A DNA stretch of 64,000 nucleotides, taken from positions 139,882 through 203,881 of the forward strand of contig NZ_JAEHJZ010000003.1 in NCBI RefSeq assembly GCF_016469035.1, in the 5' to 3' direction. Positions 25,843 to 34,975 of the stretch are shown one piece after another (the stretch's first letter is position 1; every line of letters begins with the position of its first letter). Source of the DNA: Gelidibacter salicanalis. Its GTDB lineage: Bacteria > Bacteroidota > Bacteroidia > Flavobacteriales > Flavobacteriaceae. The translations under genes were made by a program, and so were the position numbers. The notes under the pieces are model-generated. The model did not search any database and had not been told where the DNA came from. It saw only the letters and a list, made by a program, of their open reading frames with translations.

Positions 25843-28800
25843 TTACATATTTCTCCTATACTGTCCTCCGACTTCAAAAAGCGCCCCTGTTATTTGACCC
25901 AATGAACATACTTTACTCACCTCCATTAAGGCTTCAAAAATATTCTCGTTATGGATGGCTTTATGCTGTAATTCTTGGAGTAAGTGGCCCGTATCATTTC
26001 CTTTATGCAGATTTTCAAGTGTGGCAATCTGGAATTGCTTCTCCTCCTCCGTTGCTCTAATCACTTCTTTCGGAATGACCGTTGGTGAGCCTTTACTGCT
26101 TAAAAATGTATTTACGCCAATAATAGGGAATTCACCATTATGCTTTAAGGTCTCATAATACAGGCTTTCTTCCTGTATTTTACTACGTTGGTACATCGTT
26201 TCCATTGCCCCAAGTACACCGCCTCTTTCTGTAATACGATCAAACTCCAATAACACCGCTTCTTCTACCAAATCGGTTAATTCTTCAATGATGAATGAGC
26301 CTTGGATTGGGTTTTCGTTCTTCGCCAAGCCTAATTCCTTATTAATAATCAATTGAATGGCCATGGCACGACGCACAGACTCCTCTGTAGGCGTTGTAAT
26401 GGCTTCATCATAAGCGTTTGTATGTAATGAGTTGCAGTTGTCATAAATAGCGTATAACGCTTGAAGCGTGGTGCGAATATCATTAAAATCAATCTCCTGC
26501 GCATGTAAACTACGCCCTGAAGTTTGGATATGGTATTTCAACATCTGCGCTCTCGGATCTGCATTATATTTATTTTTCATTGCTTTTGCCCATATCTTAC
26601 GGGCAACACGGCCAATAACCGCATATTCTGGATCGATACCATTTGAGAAGAAGAACGATAGATTGGGACCAAATTTATTGATATCCATCCCTCTGCTCAA
26701 ATAATACTCTACATAGGTAAATCCGTTGGATAAGGTCAATGCCAATTGGGTAATTGGATTCGCGCCTGCCTCGGCAATATGGTAGCCTGAAATAGACACT
26801 GAGTAGAAATTACGTACATTATTCTCAATAAAGTATTCCTGAACATCTCCCATCAATCGCAGAGCGAATTCAGTTGAAAAAATACAGGTATTTTGTGCTT
26901 GATCTTCTTTTAAAATATCCGCTTGAACCGTACCTCGTACTTGAGCGATCGTTTTGGTTTTGATGTCTTGGTACACGTCGTCTGGCAAAACTTGATCACC
27001 AGTAACCCCGAGCAACATCAATCCTAGTCCATCATTGGTTTCTGGCAAGTCGCCTTTATAGGTTGGACGCTCAACACCTTTCTCTTTATAGATTTTGGCA
27101 ATCTTTGCCTCCACCTCTTTTTCCAGTCCGTTTTCTTTGATATACAACTCACATTGTTGATCTATGGCAGCATTCATAAAGAAGCCTAACAACATTGGTG
27201 CAGGACCATTGATGGTCATACTTACCGAGGTCATGGCATGTGACAGATTGAATCCTGAGTACAATTTCTTAGCGTCGTCCAAACAGCAAATGCTGACACC
27301 TGCATTTCCTATCTTCCCATAAATATCAGGTCGTAAATCTGGGTCATTCCCATAAAGCGTTACACTGTCAAATGCTGTCGATAAGCGTTTGGCCGGCAAG
27401 CCCATGCTCACATAATGGAAACGTCTGTTGGTTCGTTCTGGTCCACCTTCGCCAGCAAACATACGCGCAGGATCTTCACCCGTGCGTTTAAAAGGATACA
27501 GTCCTGAGGTAAACGGAAATTCCCCAGGTACATTTTCTTGCAGGATCCATCTTAAAATATCGCCCCAAGCCTGGTATTTGGGCAATGCTACTTTAGGAAT
27601 CTTAGTATGGGAAAGTGACTCCGTATGGGTTTCAATTTTTATCTCTTTACCTCTGACCTTAAACGAATATATAGGATTTTTATACGTGTTGACCTTTTCA
27701 TCCCAGCCCGTTATAACCGCCCAATTGTAAGGATCAAGATTTAATTTAACACGATCAAATTCGCCCACCAATAACTTGACAAAATCCTTATGGGCATCGG
27801 CAACAGACGCGATTGAATTACTATCTATCCCTGCTTTATCCAATTCTGGCGTTTTGCCAAGTACAGATTCTAATGTTTTATAAATGCCGTAGAGTTTTTG
27901 TGCTACTTCTACTTGGTCGTTTGCAGTTTTATCGTAAGCGCGGTTGCTCTCTGCTATTTCAGAAAGGTAACGTGTTCTAGCTGGTGGAATGACGAAAATC
28001 TTTTCGCTCATTTCTTTCGAAATGGTAAAGGTCGATTTTAAATCGGCGTTTGTTTTTTCAACAATCCCATCCATGATCGCTTTGTAAAGCGTGTTCATTC
28101 CTGGATCATTAAATTGTGAGGCAATCGTTCCAAAAACCGGTAAATCACTCTGATCGACATCCCACAGTTGGTGGTTGCGCATGTATTGTTTTTTAACATC
28201 GCGCAAAGCATCCAAAGAACCGCGTTTATCAAATTTGTTAATGGCTACCAAATCGGCAAAATCGAGCATGTCAATTTTTTCCAATTGGGTGGCAGCACCA
28301 AATTCTGGTGTCATCACGTAAAGAGAGACATCAGAATGTTCTATAATTTCAGTATCTGACTGACCAATACCTGAAGTTTCTAAAATGATCAAATCGTATT
28401 CCGCAGCTTTCAACACCTGAATAGCTTCGTTCACATATTTAGAAAGAGCCAAATTGGACTGACGGGTTGCCAAACTACGCATATAGACCCGCGGACTATT
28501 GATGGCATTCATACGAATACGATCGCCAAGTAGTGCTCCACCTGTTTTACGTTTTGAAGGATCCACAGAAATTAAACCGACAGTCTTTTCTGGGAAATCA
28601 ATCAAAAATCGACGAACCAATTCATCTACTAATGACGATTTACCAGCACCTCCAGTTCCTGTAATTCCGAGTACAGGCGTTTTAGAGTCTTTATTTTTTA
28701 TGTGAATTTTATCAAGTGTAGCTTTTGCAACCTCTGGAAAGTTTTCTGCGGAAGAAATGATTCTTCCTATAGCTTTGGGATTTTTTTTCTCTAAATCTCC

Positions 28801-29265
28801 AAACTCATTGTTAAGGACATCTCCAAGCGCATAATCTGAAGTTTCTACTAAATCATTGATCATGCCTTGCAATCCCAATTCCCTTCCATCATCAGGCGCA
28901 TAAATCCTGGTAATGCCATAATCCATGAGTTCTTTGATTTCCTCAGGAAGAATCACACCGCCACCGCCACCAAAAATCTTGATATGGCCAGCCCCTTTTT
29001 CCTGCAACAAATCATACATGTATTTGAAATACTCATTATGACCACCTTGGTAAGATGTTAAAGCAATTGCGTTCGCATCTTCTTGAATGGCTGTATTGAC
29101 AACCTCTTCTACACTTCTATCGTGCCCCAAGTGAATCACCTCAACGCCTGTGGATTGAATGATGCGTCGCATAATATTTATGGCAGCATCATGACCGTCA
29201 AAAAGAGATGCGGCAGTTACGATTCTAACTTTATGTTTGGGTTTATAGGGTGTTACTTGTATCAT
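25843..29265 (-). CDS. icmF: Fused isobutyryl-CoA mutase IcmF
   Basis: A 1140-residue adenosylcobalamin enzyme that interconverts isobutyryl-CoA and n-butyryl-CoA. The B12-binding domain (1-140) carries Asp23 and His25 in SLFDGHDAA, then SYQGG and GGGGG. A MeaB-like G-protein chaperone domain (about 190-420) has the P-loop GTGGAGKSS at 203-211. The mutase barrel fills about 560-1110. Phe in [16 protein letters not shown], where methylmalonyl-CoA mutases have Tyr, favours isobutyryl-CoA. It is monocistronic. Known IcmF enzymes work in branched-chain or polymer catabolism; its pathway here is inferred. Confidence 0.93.
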   Translation of the reverse strand: MIQVTPYKPKHKVRIVTAASLFDGHDAAINIMRRIIQSTGVEVIHLGHDRSVEEVVNTAIQEDANAIALTSYQGGHNEYFKYMYDLLQEKGAGHIKIFGGGGGVILPEEIKELMDYGITRIYAPDDGRELGLQGMINDLVETSDYALGDVLNNEFGDLEKKNPKAIGRIISSAENFPEVAKATLDKIHIKNKDSKTPVLGITGTGGAGKSSLVDELVRRFLIDFPEKTVGLISVDPSKRKTGGALLGDRIRMNAINSPRVYMRSLATRQSNLALSKYVNEAIQVLKAAEYDLIILETSGIGQSDTEIIEHSDVSLYVMTPEFGAATQLEKIDMLDFADLVAINKFDKRGSLDALRDVKKQYMRNHQLWDVDQSDLPVFGTIASQFNDPGMNTLYKAIMDGIVEKTNADLKSTFTISKEMSEKIFVIPPARTRYLSEIAESNRAYDKTANDQVEVAQKLYGIYKTLESVLGKTPELDKAGIDSNSIASVADAHKDFVKLLVGEFDRVKLNLDPYNWAVITGWDEKVNTYKNPIYSFKVRGKEIKIETHTESLSHTKIPKVALPKYQAWGDILRWILQENVPGEFPFTSGLYPFKRTGEDPARMFAGEGGPERTNRRFHYVSMGLPAKRLSTAFDSVTLYGNDPDLRPDIYGKIGNAGVSICCLDDAKKLYSGFNLSHAMTSVSMTINGPAPMLLGFFMNAAIDQQCELYIKENGLEKEVEAKIAKIYKEKGVERPTYKGDLPETNDGLGLMLLGVTGDQVLPDDVYQDIKTKTIAQVRGTVQADILKEDQAQNTCIFSTEFALRLMGDVQEYFIENNVRNFYSVSISGYHIAEAGANPITQLALTLSNGFTYVEYYLSRGMDINKFGPNLSFFFSNGIDPEYAVIGRVARKIWAKAMKNKYNADPRAQMLKYHIQTSGRSLHAQEIDFNDIRTTLQALYAIYDNCNSLHTNAYDEAITTPTEESVRRAMAIQLIINKELGLAKNENPIQGSFIIEELTDLVEEAVLLEFDRITERGGVLGAMETMYQRSKIQEESLYYETLKHNGEFPIIGVNTFLSSKGSPTVIPKEVIRATEEEKQFQIATLENLHKGNDTGHLLQELQHKAIHNENIFEALMEVSKVCSLGQITGALFEVGGQYRRNM

Positions 29266-29531
29266 ATGTAAAAATTGAATTTATACCTCTCGCAAATTTA
29301 CAGATTTTATAAAAGAAGTACACATATATTGTGAATAGTTTAGAGAACGCAAGATTGTCCTAAAGGTATTTTAGTCACGGTCTCAGGATGTTACTTTTGC
29401 GCATTTTTAATAATGACAAGTCTCCTCTCCTTTTTTGTATGGTCAACTACCAATGATCTTAAAGGTTTACTAAACCATCGTAATTAAAACTATTTGATTT
29501 ATTTTTGAATCCACTAAAAAATAAAATTGTT

Positions 29532-30236
29532 ATGAAAAAATCTCTACTAATATTAGTTACCATCTTTACCATGAATTCTTGTGCAGAATTACAAAGCGTG
29601 GTAGACTCCTTACCTCAAGGCGGTGTTTTAAGTAATACAGATATTGCGAATGGATTAAGACAGGCGCTCGATTTGGGTATTGAAAAACAAGTGACCAAAC
29701 TGACACAAACTGACGGTTTTTACAGAAATGAACTTGTAAAAATTCTTCTTCCTGCAGAATTACAAAGAGTTGACAAAGGCTTACGTGATATCGGCTTGAG
29801 CAATTTGGCAGATGAAGGCATCAAAGCGTTAAACAGAGCTGCTGAGGATGCAGTTAAGGAAGCCACACCAATTTTTGTAGGTGCGGTTAAGGAAATCACT
29901 TTTACTGACGCAAGAAACATCCTCTTAGGAACAGATGATGCCGCAACACAATACCTTTCCACTAAAACCCGAACCTCTTTATACGATAAGTTTCACCCTG
30001 TAATCAACGCTTCTTTTGCAAAGGTGGGCGCTGATCAAATTTGGGAAAATTTAATCAATAGATATAATGCCATCCCATTTACTACCAATGTCAACCCTGA
30101 TTTGACGGATTATGTTACAGAAGAGGCTTTGAAAGGCGTCTATACCATGATTGCGGTTGAAGAAAAAGAAATCAGAACTAAAGTTGGCGCGCGAACAACG
30201 GATGTATTGAGAAGAGTTTTTGCACTACAAGATTAA
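29532..30236 (+). CDS. DUF4197 family lipoprotein
   Basis: A 234-residue protein with a lipoprotein signal (MKKSLLILVTIFTMNSC, Cys 17) and the DUF4197 domain across most of its length: SNTDIANGLRQALDLGIEKQV near residue 36, then LLPAELQRVDKGLRDIGLS and DARNILLGTDDAATQYL. It is predicted to face the periplasm; function is unknown. The ATG at 29532 is used because it begins the signal. It is followed by its own terminator. Confidence 0.9.
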   Translation: MKKSLLILVTIFTMNSCAELQSVVDSLPQGGVLSNTDIANGLRQALDLGIEKQVTKLTQTDGFYRNELVKILLPAELQRVDKGLRDIGLSNLADEGIKALNRAAEDAVKEATPIFVGAVKEITFTDARNILLGTDDAATQYLSTKTRTSLYDKFHPVINASFAKVGADQIWENLINRYNAIPFTTNVNPDLTDYVTEEALKGVYTMIAVEEKEIRTKVGARTTDVLRRVFALQD

Positions 30237-30360
30237 GGGATTCTTAATGTAAAGATTTCCTAATACTGGACATATCTTCAAATACATCAGAACATGCAGT
30301 GTTGCCTTAGCTCTTTAAAATACTATGCTTATTTTAATAGGGTCAAAAGGGAGTCAGTTA

Positions 30361-30393
30361 AAAGCCGGTTAATAAAATAAATCGGCTTTTTTT
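30361..30393 (+). terminator. Terminator after the DUF4197 gene
   Basis: AAAGCCG pairs with CGGCTTT (30361-30367 and 30383-30389) with a T run to 30393. Confidence 0.8.
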
Positions 30394-30465
30394 AAATGTT
30401 TTTGGGTTTTTAACATACTGCGTATCACAATTTTAGATATATTTAACTTTCAAACTTTTGTAGTC

Positions 30466-30666
30466 ATGAAAAAGTCATTAGAAATTAAATCCCATCAAAT
30501 TAAACTACAAACACGTTATAAACAACTTGTTGAACAAGCCTATAACCTGCGTCAAACAGATCATGCCTTAAGCGATATTTCAGAATATAAAGCGATAAAG
30601 CTTTTAAATAAATTGAATCGTTTAAATTATTTGAGTCGGGAATCTTCACGTCCCAGGACAATCTGA
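30466..30666 (+). CDS. Small helical protein (Lacal_2735-like), first of a pair
   Basis: A 66-residue, charged, probably coiled protein. The core LQTRYKQLVEQAYNLRQTDHALSDISEYKA is similar to the 75-residue product 80 bp downstream, sharing Y, EAYN, QTD, LSD and EA-KL positions. It resembles the small Lacal_2735 family common in flavobacteria, although the N-terminal part differs. Function is unknown. The two genes are probably a tandem duplication. Confidence 0.65.
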   Translation: MKKSLEIKSHQIKLQTRYKQLVEQAYNLRQTDHALSDISEYKAIKLLNKLNRLNYLSRESSRPRTI

Positions 30667-30747
30667 TAATTTACCATAAATTTAACTTTAAACACATATC
30701 TTTAAATAGTTACACAAACGTATCTATAGTTTAAAATCTTAACCTAT

Positions 30748-30975
30748 ATGAATACACAGTTTTGTAAAGTCGGAAAAATTAAATTTAGCCTCAATGAGGT
30801 ATTGAATTTAGACGAAGTGGAAAACAATTATTTAAAATTTACGGAAGAAGCCTACAACATGCTGCAAACCGATGCGAGTTTAAGCGATTTTTTATACCAC
30901 GAAGCCTCCAAATTGAGAAAGATTATTTTGAATTTGAAAAATTCTAATTCAGCGGATGTTGATGCAGCGTTTTAA
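30748..30975 (+). CDS. Small helical protein (Lacal_2735-like), second of a pair
   Basis: A 75-residue paralogue of the preceding gene. The conserved core is VENNYLKFTEEAYNMLQTDASLSDFLYHEASKL, extended at the N-terminus by about 20 residues. Its last 32 bp overlap the end of the convergent BtuF-like gene, so both C-termini are read from the same DNA. Cytoplasmic location is inferred from the lack of a signal; function is unknown. Confidence 0.65.
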   Translation: MNTQFCKVGKIKFSLNEVLNLDEVENNYLKFTEEAYNMLQTDASLSDFLYHEASKLRKIILNLKNSNSADVDAAF

Positions 30976-31720
30976 AATAATCAAAGGCTTTTACTAACCG
31001 AGAGCCATACCAAGAGAACATTTCTCCATCCACTATTAAAATGGTTGCGTTGGGAAAGTAAGCTTGCACTTCCGCTTTATGTTCTTCCTTAAACGGAAAC
31101 GGCTCGCTTGATAACAGAACGAGTTCTGCAGATTCCGGCTGATCTCTGCTCAGATCAACTTCCGGGTCCTCAAAATAATTGAGAAATCCATTGCCTCGCA
31201 TAATCTCATTGATAAAGGTGTTTTTTGCTGCCACCATCCACGGATGTTTCCAGATAAAATAGGCTGTGGTTTTTTTGGGTTGATCTTTTACAAAGTCAGC
31301 AAACTCCTGTCTTTTCTCAGCTATTTCCCTAATCATTGCCCTAGCACGTTCCTCTTTTGAAAAAAGCAGACCGTATTTTTCTATCAACTCTAGAGCATCT
31401 TCAACAGTATTAACATCACTGATATGTACTGGCGCTATTTTCTCCAGCTCCTGAATCATCTCCTTAGTATTCTCTTCTTTGTTGCACAGAATAATATCGG
31501 GTTGCACCGCTATTATTCTATCGTAATGGACTTGTTTTGTACCACCAACAATGGTTTTGTTTTTGAGGAGATGAATGGGATGGACGCAAAATTTGGTAAT
31601 GCCCACAAGAGCTTCTTCAAGACCTAAATCAACCAACAGTTCCGTTTGTGACGGCACCAAGGAAACAATCCGTTTTGGAGTGTTTTCTAAATTGATTGGT
31701 CTATGCAGTTGATCTCTCAT
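30944..31720 (-). CDS. BtuF-like helical-backbone metal receptor without signal peptide
   Basis: A 258-residue protein of the periplasmic-binding-protein-like superfamily used for cobalamin or iron chelates. PKRIVSLVPSQTELLVDLGLEEALVGI near residue 16 and VQPDIILCNKEEN near 75 are typical. No signal peptide or lipobox is visible, although the family normally acts in the periplasm. The upstream frame is not open to a better start. It is the last gene after pyrF, 36 bp away. Two B12-dependent enzymes are encoded nearby, which fits a role in cobalamin handling, but this is inference. Confidence 0.8.
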   Translation of the reverse strand: MRDQLHRPINLENTPKRIVSLVPSQTELLVDLGLEEALVGITKFCVHPIHLLKNKTIVGGTKQVHYDRIIAVQPDIILCNKEENTKEMIQELEKIAPVHISDVNTVEDALELIEKYGLLFSKEERARAMIREIAEKRQEFADFVKDQPKKTTAYFIWKHPWMVAAKNTFINEIMRGNGFLNYFEDPEVDLSRDQPESAELVLLSSEPFPFKEEHKAEVQAYFPNATILIVDGEMFSWYGSRLVKAFDYFKTLHQHPLN

Positions 31721-31756
31721 TTTTTGATTGCAGGAAGTATTTGAGATATTCTCTAA

Positions 31757-32572
31757 TTACTGATTTAAGATGAATGCCATTTCTTGTTGCAATTCCTTTG
31801 CTTTTTGAGCAGCAGCTTCAGCATAGTGCTCATCACTGGACGCATATATAATGCCTCGTGACGAATTGATCAACAATCCAATAGTACTAGTCATTCCATA
31901 CTTACACACATCTTGAAGATTACCGCCCTGTGCTCCAACCCCTGGCACCAGCAAGAAGCTGTTTGGAATAATGCTTCTAATGTCTACCAAATATTCTGCT
32001 TTAGTCGCCCCCACAACATACATGAGGTTTTCAGAATTTTCCCAAGATTTCGAGGTTTCTAAGACATGCTTATAAACTTCTTTGCCATCAATGTTTTTGG
32101 TTTGAAAATCGAAAGCGCCCTGATTGGAAGTCAATGCTAAAAGTATGGTGTGCTTGTCTTTAAAATCTAAAAAAGGCTCCACCGAATCTTTACCCATATA
32201 AGGCGCTACCGTAACACTATCAAACCCTAAATCTTCGAGAAATGCTTTCGCGTACATCCGGCTGGTATTACCGATATCGCCGCGTTTTGCATCGGCAATG
32301 GTAAACATTTCAGGATGGTGTTGATTGAGGTAATGAATTGTTTTTTCGAGTGCTTTCCATCCTTTTAACCCGTAGGCTTCATAAAAGGCCGTATTCGGTT
32401 TATAGGCTACACACAAGTGATGGGTCGCATCAATTATGGCTTTATTGAAGGCGAAAATCGGATCTTCTTCAGATAGCAAATGCGGCGGAATTTTTTCTAA
32501 ATCGACGTCCAATCCTATACAAAGAAAGGAGTTCTTTTTTCTAATTTGTGTAACGAGGTCTTGTGTTGTCAT
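31757..32572 (-). CDS. pyrF: Orotidine-5'-phosphate decarboxylase (type 2)
   Basis: A 271-residue enzyme for the last step of UMP synthesis, releasing CO2 from OMP. It is the longer subfamily 2 form: [14 protein letters not shown] at residue 14, [19 protein letters not shown] with the catalytic Asp-Lys-Asp set near residue 85, and [10 protein letters not shown] near 200. The start at 32572 is chosen because the in-frame ATG at 32590 lies inside a terminator hairpin. That hairpin separates it from prfA, so pyrF appears to rely on read-through from prfA or on an unseen promoter. Confidence 0.95.
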   Translation of the reverse strand: MTTQDLVTQIRKKNSFLCIGLDVDLEKIPPHLLSEEDPIFAFNKAIIDATHHLCVAYKPNTAFYEAYGLKGWKALEKTIHYLNQHHPEMFTIADAKRGDIGNTSRMYAKAFLEDLGFDSVTVAPYMGKDSVEPFLDFKDKHTILLALTSNQGAFDFQTKNIDGKEVYKHVLETSKSWENSENLMYVVGATKAEYLVDIRSIIPNSFLLVPGVGAQGGNLQDVCKYGMTSTIGLLINSSRGIIYASSDEHYAEAAAQKAKELQQEMAFILNQ

Positions 32573-32581
32573 ACCAAAAAA

Positions 32582-32600
32582 AAGCCTCAAAAAGAGGCTT
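32582..32600 (-). terminator. Terminator between prfA and pyrF
   Basis: A 7-bp perfect stem (AAGCCTC/GAGGCTT) with an AAAAA loop. On the minus strand it is followed by eight T residues, and the pyrF ATG follows 3 bases after that T-run. Confidence 0.8.
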
Positions 32601-32605
32601 GTTAT

Positions 32606-33682
32606 TTAAATTACATCAGTGTTTGCTTTTAATTTCTGGGTGTTTTCTGCCAATTGCAGCTCGTCAATGATACGTTGTATATCTCCATTGACAATATTGC
32701 CTAAATCGTATAGGGTTAAACCAATTCTATGATCAGTTACCCGTCCTTGAGAATAGTTATAGGTTCTAATCTTGGCACTTCTATCTCCAGACGTGACCAT
32801 AGAACCACGCTTTTCAGCATCTTCTGCGTTTTTCTTGGCAAGTTCCATATCGTATAAACGTGAACGCAATACTTTAAAGGCTTTCTCTTTATTTTTATGT
32901 TGTGATTTTTGATCTTGACACTGGGCTACCAATCCGGTTGGAATATGCGTTAAACGTACCGCAGAATAGGTGGTATTTACAGATTGACCACCTGGACCTG
33001 AAGAACAGAAAAAGTCAATACGTACATCTTTTGGATTAATTTCCACATCAAACTCTTCAGCCTCTGGGAACACCATTACCGTTGCGGCACTGGTATGCAC
33101 ACGCCCTTGGGTTTCCGTTTGTGGCACACGTTGCACGCGGTGTACGCCAGCTTCAAATTTTAAGGTGCCGTAAACATCATCTCCAGAAACCTCAAATTGA
33201 ATTTCCTTGTAGCCACCGTTGGTACCTTCACTATAATCTACCACATCAACTTTCCAGCCTTTACTTTCACAATACTTAGAGTACATTCTAAACAAATCTC
33301 CAGCAAAAATACTGGCTTCATCACCACCTGTACCGGCGCGAAGTTCCATAACGGCATTTTTCGTATCCTCAGGATCTCTTGGAATCAACATAAAACGAAT
33401 GGCATCTTCCAATTTGGGGATCCCTTCTTTGGCTTCATCATATTGCATTTTGGCCATTTCTACCATTTCTGGATCGCTGCCATCATCTAAAATTTCCTGT
33501 GCTTCAGTCAAATTGTTAGTCAACTCTAAATACTCCTCGCGCTTATCCATGAGTTTGCGCAATTCTTTGTACTCTTTATTCAGATCAACATAACGCTTTT
33601 GGTCTGTCATGATATCTGGCTGAATAATTAAGTCACTGACCTCATCAAAACGCTGCTTTACTATTTGTAATTTGTCTAACAT
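32606..33682 (-). CDS. prfA: Peptide chain release factor 1
   Basis: A 358-residue RF1, which ends translation at UAA and UAG. The stop-codon recognition tripeptide is PQT in [13 protein letters not shown], matching the RF1 PxT pattern rather than the SPF of RF2. The peptidyl-tRNA hydrolysis motif GGQ is in [19 protein letters not shown]. The start at 33682 (MLDKL) is preferred: a -7 promoter element at 33702-33709 rules out the longer frame from 33712. First gene of the prfA-pyrF-BtuF-like run. Confidence 0.95.
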   Translation of the reverse strand: MLDKLQIVKQRFDEVSDLIIQPDIMTDQKRYVDLNKEYKELRKLMDKREEYLELTNNLTEAQEILDDGSDPEMVEMAKMQYDEAKEGIPKLEDAIRFMLIPRDPEDTKNAVMELRAGTGGDEASIFAGDLFRMYSKYCESKGWKVDVVDYSEGTNGGYKEIQFEVSGDDVYGTLKFEAGVHRVQRVPQTETQGRVHTSAATVMVFPEAEEFDVEINPKDVRIDFFCSSGPGGQSVNTTYSAVRLTHIPTGLVAQCQDQKSQHKNKEKAFKVLRSRLYDMELAKKNAEDAEKRGSMVTSGDRSAKIRTYNYSQGRVTDHRIGLTLYDLGNIVNGDIQRIIDELQLAENTQKLKANTDVI

Positions 33683-33701
33683 GTATGGTTTAATTGTGAC
33701 G

Positions 33702-33709
33702 CAAAAGTA
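33702..33709 (-). promoter_or_regulatory. -7 promoter element of prfA
   Basis: TACTTTTG on the minus strand, 19 bp upstream of the prfA start. It matches TAnnTTTG; no TTG box lies at the right distance. It decides the start codon of prfA. Confidence 0.5.
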
Positions 33710-33908
33710 CAATAATTTCTCAATTTTAATTAGGAATTTTTAGTACGGACTAAAGAAAATCATGATGAAATAGCCGCTTTCATCTGCTGGTTATAAATTA
33801 AAGCCAGTGTTCCTAAAACACGTTTTTAGGTTATATTTGAAAGAAAGTAACGCAATTGGGTTTTATATTGAGCTCGATAAAAGGTTGAGAATACCATAAC
33901 AATTCGTT

Positions 33909-34274
33909 ATGAATGCGCTACTTAGCCTCTTTTCAAAATGGAGTATCACTAAAATAAATGTTCAAAAATTTCGTTTTGTCGTTATGATACACCGCTTGGG
34001 AGCCATCTTCTTATTTTATAGACCCTATTTTGTATGGTCCATGACGATCAATATTTTGATTGTCATTTTCAATCCCTATATTTTACCGAGTATCATTACA
34101 AAACTTCTTTTGACCTTTTTTGTATGGTATTTGGTGCACGAAACCGGCGCCAAACGCAAATTGCTTTTTTATAAAAATTTAGGCATTTCGACATGGCGGT
34201 TATTTACAACACTTTTTTTTATTGACATTACTATAACCATTACCTTTCTGCTCCTAATGAAAGTGTTTGTATGA
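33909..34274 (+). CDS. Small membrane protein paired with an ABC ATPase
   Basis: A 121-residue protein with three or four hydrophobic segments (about 20-40, 45-62, 64-82 and 97-119) separated by basic residues. I recognise no family. It overlaps the next gene, an orphan ABC ATPase, by 4 bp, so translation is probably coupled. It is too short to be a normal ABC permease half. It may be a membrane anchor or partner for the ATPase; this is inference. Confidence 0.65.
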   Translation: MNALLSLFSKWSITKINVQKFRFVVMIHRLGAIFLFYRPYFVWSMTINILIVIFNPYILPSIITKLLLTFFVWYLVHETGAKRKLLFYKNLGISTWRLFTTLFFIDITITITFLLLMKVFV

Positions 34275-34930
34275 TTATTGAATTGGATAGTGTTGAATTA
34301 TATTTCAACACCCGACGCATCTTAAACGGTGTGTATCTCAAAGCCGAAACTGGAACTATTGTGGGGCTTTTGGGACGGAATGGCAGCGGAAAGAGCTGTT
34401 TGTTACAGATCTTGTTTGGAGCCTTAACACCCAAATACAAATTTGTAAAGATTGACGGAAAGCCACTCTTAAAACCTTTATATTCTAAAAAGAATACCGT
34501 TTACCTACCCCAACATCAGCTTGCTCCAAACCATCTAAAAATCAAAACACTTTTTAAGCTTTTGCAATTGGATTGGAATGAATTCATAAGTTATTTTGAT
34601 AATTTTTCGCCGTATTACAACGCCAAATTGACTACTATCTCTGGAGGTGAACGGCGTGTGATTGAAACCTATGCTGTTTTAAAACAAGCAAGTGCATTGG
34701 TTTTGCTGGATGAACCCTTTTCTCATATCGCACCGTTATATGTAGAAAAAATCAAACAACTTATCACCGCTGAAAAACCTAATAAAGCCATTATTATTAC
34801 GGATCATTATTATAAAGATGTTATTGACATTAGCGATGCGCTCTATCTTTTAAAAAATGGGTGCACCAAAAAGATTGAGGATATTGAAGAACTCAACGAC
34901 TATGACCATCTCAATGTTGACCATCTATAA
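34271..34930 (+). CDS. Orphan ABC ATPase
   Basis: A 219-residue ABC ATPase. Walker A is GLLGRNGSGKSC (near residue 32), the signature is TISGGERRVIE, Walker B is ALVLLDEPFSH and the switch His is in IIITDHYYKDV. All elements needed for ATP hydrolysis are present. It has no permease domain and no normal permease gene beside it; the only partner is the 121-residue membrane protein it overlaps. It may power an unusual exporter or a non-transport process. A terminator follows. Confidence 0.85.
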   Translation: MIIELDSVELYFNTRRILNGVYLKAETGTIVGLLGRNGSGKSCLLQILFGALTPKYKFVKIDGKPLLKPLYSKKNTVYLPQHQLAPNHLKIKTLFKLLQLDWNEFISYFDNFSPYYNAKLTTISGGERRVIETYAVLKQASALVLLDEPFSHIAPLYVEKIKQLITAEKPNKAIIITDHYYKDVIDISDALYLLKNGCTKKIEDIEELNDYDHLNVDHL

Positions 34931-34935
34931 ACAGA

Positions 34936-34960
34936 AAAAGGAAGCCATAAGCTTCCTTTT
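34936..34960. terminator. Bidirectional terminator between the ABC ATPase and nrdJ
   Basis: A 10-bp perfect stem, AAAAGGAAGC/GCTTCCTTTT, with a 5-base loop. Confidence 0.85.
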
Positions 34961-34975
34961 ATAATATTCAAACTG

